64,000 bases of DNA from Haliotispira sp965263485 (lineage in GTDB: Bacteria > Spirochaetota > Spirochaetia > SP-2023): assembly GCA_965263485.1 (NCBI GenBank), contig CBDHHO010000004.1, positions 1,488,001 to 1,552,000 of the forward strand. Reading direction: 5' to 3'. This document shows positions 38,792-47,115 of the stretch, piece by piece (the first letter of the stretch is position 1; each line of letters opens with the position of its first letter). The notes beneath the pieces were generated by a model that searched no databases, had not been told where the DNA came from, and worked only from the letters and a program-made list of their open reading frames with translations. A program made the translations under genes and the position numbers.

Positions 38792-41644
38792 TTACGACAA
38801 TGCTTCTTCACTCTCATTGGCGTATTTCTTTATCAAATCTTCAATGTCACCCGGTTCCGTTGAAATATCCGAATGCCATTCGCCAAACCCACCGTGATTG
38901 TTTACTGCTTCAATCCATTCTTTGAGATATTTTCGCTTCGTTTTATTTTGTTGGTCGTCCTGACCTTTTACTTCCAGGACTATGTGGGAGCCATTGGTTA
39001 AACGGATCATAAAGTCCGGATAGTATTTTCTGATAACCCCCTTGTAGTTGTAGAGGATTGCGAAGCCCAAATGATCGTTTTTAACAAATGACTGGACCAG
39101 ATCCGAGCGGTCCAGGAAATAGGCTTCGCTGGCTTCCCAGCTGCTCTCGTATACGCAGTGGCTGATGTGTGATTTTCTGGTCCACTCACAGGGCTTGCTG
39201 GTATACCAGGGTCGGACATCCTGTGTTGAGCGGATCGGTTTTTCCCTGTCAAATACCGGGGTGAGTTTTTCTGTATTTTCAGTGCGAATCGCAGACCAGA
39301 CGTGCTGCACAATTTTGTTCATGTTCAGCATAATAAAAATTTTCCGTTTCAAATCGTTTTCTTGAGCTGCTGTATTTTTGATGCGTAGTATATCTGATTC
39401 GATAAACTGTTCCACTATGCGGACCACCTGCACTAGGAACATTTCTTTGCTCCCTTTCCATCCGGGCAGTTGTTCTGAATTGTAAATCCGTGAAGCCACC
39501 TGGAACACAATCGTTTGCATCCTTGTGTCTTTTGCGATTTTCTGTAATCCAATTGCAGATTCTACCTTGGGATTTGCTTTCCCTTCAATGATGGCAGCCA
39601 TTTCAGCTTCCGTAATCGACTCGTATGGGTCAATTTCCAGCATTGCCAGTTCTTCCCAGTCGATTGCCAGTCGAGAGCGGTGGGCATGGTCGAGCCGTAT
39701 GATGTTTGGAAAGATAATTTCGTGCTGTGCTTTCTCTCGTCTGGGTTCAATTCTGGTTTTGGGAGGAGGTGGTGGCGGTGGCTCTCCTCCGCCTTCGTGC
39801 GGCAGGAAAGTAAAGGGAACGCCAAAGATGTTTACATATTCGGCTTCAAACAGCCCATCTTCGCCCGTGTCATAGCTCACTCTCCGAAGCCCTCTGCCGA
39901 CAACCTGCTCGCACAGCAGTTGGCTTGAAAATGCCCTCAGTCCCATAATGTGCGTGACGGTTCTGGCGTCCCAGCCTTCAGAAAGCATGCTTACTGAGAT
40001 CACATTTTGTATCTGTTCTCCGGGAGCCCCTTCCCTGCCGACCGTATCCACTTTTTGGCGCAGTAGTTCCGCCTGCTGCGCTTTGGTCAGGCTTGCTGTC
40101 TCAGCAGCCGTTTCAGCTGGTTCCATATTCAGCGTCACGGCTTTTGTTTCCGCTTCGGCCTTTTCGAGTACTTGGCTGTCGATTTGCAAGGTTTTTTCTG
40201 CTACGCACAATTCAGGGATGTGAATGTGCTCGTGTTCAAAGGCGTATTGAATGCGGGCAGATGTTTCTGTTCTGTTGGCAACGGTTATCAGCACCGGGGG
40301 GACTTTGTGATTCGCCTGTTCCCAGCTTTTTCGGGTTTCCAGCCAGTCCTGCCCCAGAAGATAATAGGCGTTGTTTACAAGGTCGGGCAATGGTTCCGTT
40401 TTTTCTGCGGCCCGGTTCAGATCGTTTTTAACTTCAGGATCTGCGTAGATGTGGTACAGTCTCGATTTCAGTTCTTCAGCTTGTTTGCTGTCATCGCGTA
40501 CTACGACTCTCGGCGTTTTTACTAGGCCGGATTCAATCGCATCATTGAGGCCGAAATCGGACACGATCCAGCGGAACAGTGAGGATTCTTCTGAGTTCTT
40601 GCCCGAGGGGGTACAGGGTGTGGCGGACAGATCAAAGCAGCGCAGTATCCCTCTTTGTTGGTGGATTTTATCCAAGCCGCCTACCCAGATGGTAGCTTCT
40701 TCGGCGCTGTCTTTATCCGAGGCCATGCGCTGGTATTTGCCGGTGGCTTTGGGATTGGTTCTCCAGGCGTGGTGGGCCTCATCATTCAATACGATAATAT
40801 TGCGGGCTTGGCTCATCTCCCCCAGCACCTGGCGGACGTAGGCTTCTCCGCTTATGGGCATGCGCTGGCGTTTGTCCACACAGCGAAGTTGCCCTTTCTG
40901 TATTTTGGCGTCAATTTTTTCCTGCGAATCCCATGCCAGTGCGTGCCAGTTACGTATGATGACTTTTCCCTGACGGAGTTTGTCCATTAGGCCCGGCGGC
41001 ACGAGATTAAATTCTTCGTAATAATTTTGTTCGTGAGCCGGGTGCAGCACTTGTAAACGGCTTTTTACGGTGAGGCCGGGGGCAACACATAAGGCGTGTT
41101 TGCTGTATCTCGCATCGGTCGGGCTGCTGGCTTTGTTCAGAAAGTTCCAGGCGAGGATCATGGCCATGATGATGGTTTTGCCCGAACCGGTTGCCATTTT
41201 GCTGCACCAGCGTTTAAAGGCCCCGCCGTCCCCTTCTATGTTTATCCCGACTTTAGCGGCGGCGGGGGCCTCGGTAAGCCAGATCAGGGTTTCAATGGCT
41301 TCCAGCTGGCAAAAGAAAAATCGGCGTTCCCGGTGCGACCGGTGCGACCAGCGTTCTTCGGGATCCTGCCAGTGGGCCAATAGCCGTTTGGTGATGCCGG
41401 TTACGCCGGGATAGTCGGCTTCCCGCCAGGCTTTTACTCTTTCCCGGATCTGATTGACAAGTTCTATTCTGACAAACTCTCCGGGATCATCAAATCCTTT
41501 GAAGTTCGATGTCGCTTTGATGTAGCCGGCAGGCCGTCTGCCGGTTTTTCTCTCGAATCCCCGGCTTTCTCTGTCGTAAGACCAGTGTTCCCGGGGCTCT
41601 TTGTAGGGGCTGTTGATAATGAGTTTGTCAATACTTGCTGCCAT
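38792..41644 (-). CDS. type III-like restriction endonuclease/helicase (Res subunit)
   Basis: 950-residue SF2 helicase fused to a nuclease. Walker A KMATGSGKTIIMA is at residues 149-161, the DEAH box VLNDEAHHAW at 285-294, motif III SATPC near 340, and motif VI CEQVVGRGLRRVS near 580. The C-terminal PD-(D/E)xK nuclease is visible: YYPDFMIRL (D877) and HIVLEVKGQDD (E891, K893). This order matches Res subunits of type III restriction-modification systems, particularly the BPTD_3080-type group. Its start follows the Mod stop by 2 bp, so both are made from one transcript. It cuts DNA when the partner Mod finds an unmethylated site. Name and specificity cannot be read. Confidence 0.93.
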   Translation of the reverse strand: MAASIDKLIINSPYKEPREHWSYDRESRGFERKTGRRPAGYIKATSNFKGFDDPGEFVRIELVNQIRERVKAWREADYPGVTGITKRLLAHWQDPEERWSHRSHRERRFFFCQLEAIETLIWLTEAPAAAKVGINIEGDGGAFKRWCSKMATGSGKTIIMAMILAWNFLNKASSPTDARYSKHALCVAPGLTVKSRLQVLHPAHEQNYYEEFNLVPPGLMDKLRQGKVIIRNWHALAWDSQEKIDAKIQKGQLRCVDKRQRMPISGEAYVRQVLGEMSQARNIIVLNDEAHHAWRTNPKATGKYQRMASDKDSAEEATIWVGGLDKIHQQRGILRCFDLSATPCTPSGKNSEESSLFRWIVSDFGLNDAIESGLVKTPRVVVRDDSKQAEELKSRLYHIYADPEVKNDLNRAAEKTEPLPDLVNNAYYLLGQDWLETRKSWEQANHKVPPVLITVANRTETSARIQYAFEHEHIHIPELCVAEKTLQIDSQVLEKAEAETKAVTLNMEPAETAAETASLTKAQQAELLRQKVDTVGREGAPGEQIQNVISVSMLSEGWDARTVTHIMGLRAFSSQLLCEQVVGRGLRRVSYDTGEDGLFEAEYVNIFGVPFTFLPHEGGGEPPPPPPPKTRIEPRREKAQHEIIFPNIIRLDHAHRSRLAIDWEELAMLEIDPYESITEAEMAAIIEGKANPKVESAIGLQKIAKDTRMQTIVFQVASRIYNSEQLPGWKGSKEMFLVQVVRIVEQFIESDILRIKNTAAQENDLKRKIFIMLNMNKIVQHVWSAIRTENTEKLTPVFDREKPIRSTQDVRPWYTSKPCEWTRKSHISHCVYESSWEASEAYFLDRSDLVQSFVKNDHLGFAILYNYKGVIRKYYPDFMIRLTNGSHIVLEVKGQDDQQNKTKRKYLKEWIEAVNNHGGFGEWHSDISTEPGDIEDLIKKYANESEEALS

Positions 41645-41646
41645 GC

Positions 41647-44121
41647 TTATACCGCCAATACCCGCAGGCTTTCAATGCCTCTGTCGTCGATGATTTTGAC
41701 TGCGATATGCGTGTCTGGTTTCACTTCAAATGGCAGTGAGATCGTGCCCCGGAATTTTTCTATCTTTTCTTCGTCTATCTCGGCTTTCAGATTTTTGGCC
41801 AGCTTTGCCCAGCCGTCTTTCGCGCCAGCCATGGGGAAGAAGACTTGTGTGGGGAAGAGCGAGCGATTGTCGTAGTCTGTGTCGAGCAGCCACATGGCAA
41901 TGTTCCGCTTACCGCCGCTTTCGACTCCGCCCGTTTTGGGGTTGTAGTAGTCAAAGCCATTCACTTCAACTTGAATCGTTCCTTGTTTGATTTTGTGAAT
42001 GCGCACATCGGGTTGCCCGATCAGCCAGAAGCCTTCGTTGCTGCTGCGTTTTTTGCGCAGGTCGTCGGTGAGCATATCGGCGTTCATCTGGATTTTGAGC
42101 AGCTGCATACTCGCTTTTTCAGGGGTCAGTTCGTCGATGTCTTTGGCCGCTTCTTCGTCGAACTGGAAGGCGCAGAACAGCAGCAGCTCCGCGTGTAGGG
42201 TCCGGGCTTCCTGCCAGGCCTTTTCCACGGTACGTTGTTCCAGCGGCGCGTGCTCGGGGCCGAACACCACCAGCACTTTTTGGGGGTCCGCTTCTTTGGT
42301 TTCGGCTTCTGCCTGGATGTATCTGGTACCGCCCAGTGGCTCGACTCGGCTGAACTTGATGGTATGGCCCGCTTTGGCGCGGACTCCGGTGCGCAGCAGT
42401 TCATCGCGCCATTCTGCCTGGCGGCTGGTTTCGCCGCTGCGGGCAACAGATGTATCAGAAGCGGCATCTTCCCGCTCGAATTCGTCTAGGCTTCTGGCAT
42501 AGGGCGCAGGGACTGCTTCAACGGTAAATGGGCCCGAGACTCTGGCTTTTGTTTTGTCTACAAATGGCTGGTCATAGAGGGTTTCTGAAGATGCAGCACA
42601 ATTGTTCGCAATTGAACCTAGTGTTATATGCGGAGCCTCTTTATATTTTAACCCACTACTAATCCCTTCAGGTGGATGTGCTAACTGATAATAATCAAAA
42701 GAAGCTGTCATTAAACGTTGCTTGGAGAGTGCCGTAGCCACACGTGAGGTATCACAGGTTATCCATCTTCTTCCCCATTGCTCTGCAACATTAGCGGTAG
42801 TTCCAGATCCGCAAGTAAGGTCCAATACTAAATCTCCAGGCATGGTTGCCATCAACAAACATCTTTGTATTACTTTTTCATTTGTTTGGACGACATAGTC
42901 CTTATCGGATTCGCCCTGAGTATCTTCCCAGACGTTCATTAATTGTGTAATTGGAAAATCATCTAAGTAGAGAATATACTCAGGGCTACTACCCAATTTA
43001 ATTAATCGATTATTTCTGATAAGTGTTTCAATTCCATTTTTATTTGTTTTCCAGCTTCTACCTCGCATGGGACTACATATTTGTCCATCAAATTCAAAAT
43101 CAAAAACACAAGACTCTGTTCTCCCGGATGAATGTAAATCTAATGTTCTAAAGATCTTTGATTTTGATGGTATCAGTTTTCTGTTTTCTTTTTCAGCCCT
43201 TGTAAGTCGTCTTCTCTTCCCATCTTCTAATTCAATCAAATTATACGGAGAATCAGATGTAATTTCTTTTTTGAGGAATAATTGATTATAATTAAGGCTT
43301 GACTTGTTTTTTGCATAAAAAATAATGTAGTCATTAACAGAGCCTAAATATGATCGGCCTAAAGACATTTTCTTTGTTTTAAATGATATCTGGGAAATAT
43401 AATTATCTGTACCAAAGATTTCATCTAACACAGTTCTTACCCTGTGCACATTCTCATCTGAAATCTGCACAAAGACACTGCCGCTATCGCTCAATAATTC
43501 CCGGGCCAGAAGCAATCTATCGCGCAAGTACGTCAAATACGAGTGGATGCCCAGCTCCCATGTGTCGCGAAAGGCCTTGATCATTTCGGGTTCGGCACTC
43601 AGATCTTCGTCTTTGCCGTCCTTGACATCTCTTTTGTTGACAAATGGTTGGAAATTGCTGCCGTATTTAATGCCATAGGGCGGGTCAAAATAGATCATCT
43701 GTACTTTGCCGGCCATGGATTCTTTTTCCAGCAGCGAGTTCATCACCAGCAGGCTGTCCCCGGCAATCAGTCGGTTGCTCCAGCCTTCTTTGTGTTTGTA
43801 AAAATCTATGGCTTCGCGCAGCGGTTTTTGGTTGTATTCTTCAAACAGACTCGGTTGTCGGTCTTCCTCTTTTTTGACGCTTTCTATAATGGTTTTCGGG
43901 TCGATGCGTTCGTGGACGTGCAGGCTCACGGTGGGGACTTCAAAACTGCTGTGTTCGGTTTTGCCCGCCCATTGCAGTTGGGGATCGAGGTGGGGGTCGT
44001 ATTGCCAAGTCTTTTTTTCGCCGGTGTCGGGATCGCTTTGCGAGTTCACCAGCCCTACGTGCGGGATGGTGGGTCGTTGGTCTTTGCTGTGTGCATATTG
44101 TTGTATTTCTTTTTTGGCCAT
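41647..44121 (-). CDS. type III-like DNA methyltransferase (Mod subunit)
   Basis: 824-residue site-specific adenine methyltransferase, beta class by motif order: catalytic motif IV FDPPYGIKYG at residues 145-154 comes before the SAM-binding motif I LDLTCGSGTTANVA at 433-446. The part between, about 240-430, is the target-recognition region. The Mod-specific N-terminus has LFEEYNQKPLREAIDFYKHKEGWSNRLIAGDSLLVM. The DNA from about 42590 to 43480 is visibly richer in A and T than the flanks. Mod gives specificity and protects the host; Res cuts. The system likely limits foreign DNA. No simple repeat was seen in the gene, so classic phase variation of Mod is not indicated. Confidence 0.94.
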   Translation of the reverse strand: MAKKEIQQYAHSKDQRPTIPHVGLVNSQSDPDTGEKKTWQYDPHLDPQLQWAGKTEHSSFEVPTVSLHVHERIDPKTIIESVKKEEDRQPSLFEEYNQKPLREAIDFYKHKEGWSNRLIAGDSLLVMNSLLEKESMAGKVQMIYFDPPYGIKYGSNFQPFVNKRDVKDGKDEDLSAEPEMIKAFRDTWELGIHSYLTYLRDRLLLARELLSDSGSVFVQISDENVHRVRTVLDEIFGTDNYISQISFKTKKMSLGRSYLGSVNDYIIFYAKNKSSLNYNQLFLKKEITSDSPYNLIELEDGKRRRLTRAEKENRKLIPSKSKIFRTLDLHSSGRTESCVFDFEFDGQICSPMRGRSWKTNKNGIETLIRNNRLIKLGSSPEYILYLDDFPITQLMNVWEDTQGESDKDYVVQTNEKVIQRCLLMATMPGDLVLDLTCGSGTTANVAEQWGRRWITCDTSRVATALSKQRLMTASFDYYQLAHPPEGISSGLKYKEAPHITLGSIANNCAASSETLYDQPFVDKTKARVSGPFTVEAVPAPYARSLDEFEREDAASDTSVARSGETSRQAEWRDELLRTGVRAKAGHTIKFSRVEPLGGTRYIQAEAETKEADPQKVLVVFGPEHAPLEQRTVEKAWQEARTLHAELLLFCAFQFDEEAAKDIDELTPEKASMQLLKIQMNADMLTDDLRKKRSSNEGFWLIGQPDVRIHKIKQGTIQVEVNGFDYYNPKTGGVESGGKRNIAMWLLDTDYDNRSLFPTQVFFPMAGAKDGWAKLAKNLKAEIDEEKIEKFRGTISLPFEVKPDTHIAVKIIDDRGIESLRVLAV

Positions 44122-44318
44122 TGGGGTTTGGGATCCTTGTTTATTTTTCGGTACGAAGCTGTCGGAATTCCCGACAGATTGCCGATTGGTCTTTATCCGC
44201 TAGCAGAAGGAATGTCGGAATTTTTTAACTTAGAGAAGATTTTATTGGTTAAAATACGGAAGTCAACTTTACAATCTTGTACCGCTCTGGAGTCGTGAGC
44301 AGCGTTCCATAAACTTTA

Positions 44319-44391
44319 GGGGAGCTCCAAAAATCCCAATTTCGCGCTTGAAGCGGCAAGATTGCAGAAGAGGGGACGCCCGGAGCTTTCC
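44319..44391 (+). repeat. degraded deletion copy of the dispersed element
   Basis: GGGGAGCTCCAAAAATCCCAATTTCGCGC resembles the left end and early interior, split here for reading; GAGCTTTCC at 44383 may be the right end. About 73 bp. Confidence 0.45.
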
Positions 44392-44398
44392 TCAAGTG

Positions 44399-44650
44399 CC
44401 CTTATGGATTAAATTGTAAACATCATCATACATTTCTTGCAGTTCGTCGGGCAAGGGTGCCAGTTCTTCGCGGTGTTCACGCAATTTGTTCAGGCCTTCA
44501 TTTCGGTGCTGCGGATCGTGCGGGGCTCAGCCCCAGCTTGCCTGCAATTATCTTCAATATTTCTTGGTTGAGCGCAACCGGGGGCACAGCGCCTGTGCGG
44601 ATTACAAAGTCAATGGCAGTGTCCCCATCCGGGCATCCAGGATGTCCCTT
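44399..44650 (-). pseudogene. frameshifted gene remnant upstream of mod
   Basis: Two minus-strand segments in different frames read as protein-like and meet near 44500: first KGHPGCPDGDTAIDFVIRTG, AVPPVALNQEILKIIAGKLG and LSPARSAAP, then RNEGLNKLREHREELAPLPD and ELQEMYDDVYNLIHKGT before a stop at about 44399. A one-base shift joins them. The family is not recognised. It lies between the Mod gene and the divergent histidine kinase gene and is probably a leftover of a gene lost next to the restriction system. Alternatively it is chance open sequence. Confidence 0.45.
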
Positions 44651-44677
44651 ATTGAGCAAAATAGTTTGTGGGATAAG

Positions 44678-46096
44678 ATGTCTGTAAAACCACACATGAG
44701 AAAAAAACAACGAGCCTTGCGTTTTGTCCGGACTGCATTGTCCAGCCTGGGTCTGCTTGCCACCATGCAGCTGGGAGGCCTACAACCCTTATGGGGCAAG
44801 GAGCTGACCTTCGTGGTCGCTATGGTTACCGGCCTAGCCTTGGTTTTCGAACAGTTGGACGATAAGAATACAGGCGGGCTCCTGAGAGGGAGTCCGCCTG
44901 CTACGTGTTGGTTGAAGGGCCTCGGCAGTGGTCTGCTGCTGAGTCTGATATTAGTTCCACAGTTGCTGTTCCCATCAGGCACATTGCCGGCAGGCCCACC
45001 AGGCTGCCTGCTCTGGAGCAACTCGAACTGGCGACCGATCATCTTTTTACTGTTCTACCAGTATGTTTTGTTCTGGGTATTATGGAACGCATGGAATAGC
45101 TGCGGGAGCCTGCGCCATGTTTTTTTTGCCGGTATTTATCCGGTTGTTTCCAGCGGCATTGCTGTGCTGTTGAGCCTGAGTCCGGCAGGCCGGGCCTATC
45201 GAGAGCAATTATCCCCAATTGTTGAGGCTGGCGCGCGCAGCACGACACAGGTAGCCCCGGTGATATTATCGCTGCCATTTGTCAGCATGCTCAACTGGCT
45301 GCTGTGTCTGAGGCATCTCTATTTGCTGAAGCAGCTGCTTGATGAGCGCCAGCAGAACCAGGTATTGAGGACCAATGTCGACAAGCTGACCCACAGCAAC
45401 GTCCACGTCTTGGAAAGAGCCTTGTTGCATTCGGTCGAAATCCGCCAGGCAGAAAGGCTCGAAGTGGCCCAGGAAATCCACGATGTACTGGGTTTTACCC
45501 TGAGCGCCGGGCTGATCGGCAACGAGGTCCTGCTCGAAGAACTGCTGAATGAACCACAGATCCATCCTGCTGTGCAGGAAAAACTGAGCAAGCAATTCAA
45601 TGAACAACAAGAGCGTATGCGCGAGGCCATTCAGCAGGTGAGGATGGCTGCCTCCCGGCTGCGCCGTGGCCGCGCGAGATTTGCTCGCGACTGGGAACTT
45701 TTGCTGAGCATTTTTGGCGAAACCACGCGAATCGCGGTCAGACGCAGCATACCCGCCAGCCTGAATCACTTAAAAAACCCGGCCATCGGCAAACTGATTT
45801 ACCGCATCATTCAGGAGAGCCTGACCAATGCTTTGCGTCACGGCCAGGCAACGATGGTCGATGTATCTATGCTGCGGGGAAACAACTGCATCCTGCTGCG
45901 CATTTCAGACAACGGCCGGGGGAACTGCCAATCGCTTCAGATGGGCAATGGGCTGCACGGTATGATGGAACGCCTGCAACTGGTCAACGGGAGGCTGGCC
46001 TGGCAGACTGAACCGAACAAAGGTTTTGACTTGGGCATAGAAATTCCGTATCTTCCCGGTGACTTCTTCACAGAATCTTTGCCCGAAGCAGAATAA
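44678..46096 (+). CDS. membrane sensor histidine kinase (HisKA_3/NarL class)
   Basis: 472 residues from the ATG at 44678, preferred because GGGATAAG precedes it; upstream codons to 44486 overlap the antisense remnant. Five to six hydrophobic segments cover about residues 17-215 and form a membrane sensor of unknown type. The DHp domain of the HisKA_3 class follows, with phosphoacceptor H268 in LEVAQEIHDVLGFTLSAGL. The ATPase domain has the N box IIQESLTNALRHG and G boxes DNGRGN and GNGLHGMMERLQLVNG. The partner LuxR-type regulator lies 87 bp downstream. The signal is not known. The stop codon is inside a 12-bp tandem repeat. Confidence 0.85.
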   Translation: MSVKPHMRKKQRALRFVRTALSSLGLLATMQLGGLQPLWGKELTFVVAMVTGLALVFEQLDDKNTGGLLRGSPPATCWLKGLGSGLLLSLILVPQLLFPSGTLPAGPPGCLLWSNSNWRPIIFLLFYQYVLFWVLWNAWNSCGSLRHVFFAGIYPVVSSGIAVLLSLSPAGRAYREQLSPIVEAGARSTTQVAPVILSLPFVSMLNWLLCLRHLYLLKQLLDERQQNQVLRTNVDKLTHSNVHVLERALLHSVEIRQAERLEVAQEIHDVLGFTLSAGLIGNEVLLEELLNEPQIHPAVQEKLSKQFNEQQERMREAIQQVRMAASRLRRGRARFARDWELLLSIFGETTRIAVRRSIPASLNHLKNPAIGKLIYRIIQESLTNALRHGQATMVDVSMLRGNNCILLRISDNGRGNCQSLQMGNGLHGMMERLQLVNGRLAWQTEPNKGFDLGIEIPYLPGDFFTESLPEAE

Positions 46097-46144
46097 GAAG
46101 TAGAATAAGAAGCAGAATAAGAAGTAGAATAAGAAGCAGAATAA
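46085..46144 (+). repeat. 12-bp tandem repeat over the kinase stop codon
   Basis: Five units GAAGCAGAATAA / GAAGTAGAATAA alternate C and T at one position, so the true period is 24 bp. Each unit reads E-A/V-E-stop in the kinase frame. Because 12 is a multiple of 3 and each unit ends in TAA, copy-number change would not alter the protein. Confidence 0.9.
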
Positions 46145-46183
46145 TACGGGATAATGCAGATTAGTGCAGCAGGAAGAAGAACC

Positions 46184-46870
46184 ATGTCCAATCCACAGAG
46201 CGCACAGCATTCTATCCTGCTGATTGATGACCACAGCATGTTCAGCGAAAGTCTGCGCACCATGATCTTCAAACGCCTGCCGCAGATTTGCAGGATCGAC
46301 TTGGCTCACGATGGCGCTACAGCCCGCCATAAGCTGAATTTAAACATATACAACTTGGTATTGCTGGATATTCGACTGGGCGGAACCACCAGAGAGCATC
46401 ACAGTGCCGGCTTACAGCTCTGCTCTTTCGTCCGCAAGCAATATCCGGAATATAAAATCCTGATACTCAGCGCCTGCAACGAAAGTTATTTTATCCGGCA
46501 GGCCCGGTTGCTCGGGGCTCACGGTTACCTGCTCAAGGATATGCCGGTCAGTACTCTGGTGATTGGAATCCGCCGGGTCTTAAACGGAGGAAGCTACTTC
46601 GATCAGGCCCGGACGGATTTGACGGAACAGCGAGAAATCGAAGAGCAAATCTCTTATCTGCATCCCCGCGTCATCGAGATGCTCCTGATTTTTTTTGAGG
46701 AGCGGGGGCCCCACAACCAGGAGCTGGCCAGGATCATGGGGCTCAGAGAGAAGACGGTTCGCAATTACATGTCCCAAGCCTATGATCAGTTGGACCTGCA
46801 CAACCGCAGCAAGCTACTGCTGTGGTTGCAGGAACACGAAATGTTCCTTCGCAAGGCCTTGGCCAAGTAA
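46184..46870 (+). CDS. LuxR/NarL-family response regulator
   Basis: 228 residues from the ATG at 46184, with GGAAGAAG upstream. Receiver domain: acidic pair LLIDDHSMF near 12-20, phosphoacceptor D62 in LVLLDIRLGG, the switch residues LILSACNES and LLKDMP. An insertion of about ten residues (TTREHHSAG) follows the phosphorylation site. The C-terminal helix-turn-helix QELARIMGLREKTVRNYMSQAYDQLDL is of the LuxR type. It would be phosphorylated by the kinase before it and control unknown promoters. A mobile-element remnant starts right after its stop codon. Confidence 0.88.
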   Translation: MSNPQSAQHSILLIDDHSMFSESLRTMIFKRLPQICRIDLAHDGATARHKLNLNIYNLVLLDIRLGGTTREHHSAGLQLCSFVRKQYPEYKILILSACNESYFIRQARLLGAHGYLLKDMPVSTLVIGIRRVLNGGSYFDQARTDLTEQREIEEQISYLHPRVIEMLLIFFEERGPHNQELARIMGLREKTVRNYMSQAYDQLDLHNRSKLLLWLQEHEMFLRKALAK

Positions 46871-47081
46871 TACCAATTCTACCGCGTTTTGATGGGAGAA
46901 AATGCAAGGCGCTCCAGCGCGAGAGGCGGCAAGCGCTGGAGAACGGGGCAGGGCCGTGCACAGCTAGGCCCGACCTTCTCTTTAAGCAAGAGCCTGCGGC
47001 CTCTCCTGACGAAGCTGCTCTGTGAAAAAGGCCGGGTCTGGCGCAGCATTTTTCTGTGGTGGGGAATTTTTAGAGGTGCCC
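46871..47081 (+). mobile_element. MITE-like element, left end lost
   Basis: Right end GAATTTTTAGAGGTGCCC at 47064-47081, followed by TAAA. The left part reads TACCAATTCTACCGCGTTTTGATG without the terminal bases and touches the regulator's stop. A hairpin GCGCTCCAGCGC...AGCGCTGGAG lies at about 46908-46942, different from those in other copies. Confidence 0.65.
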
Positions 47082-47115
47082 TAAAGATCCCCACAATATG
47101 TAGTGGATAAAATAT

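Noticed and set aside
38792..44121. Type I restriction or anti-phage defence island
   Set aside because: No HsdS or additional defence genes; order, motifs and coupling fit a two-gene type III-like pair.
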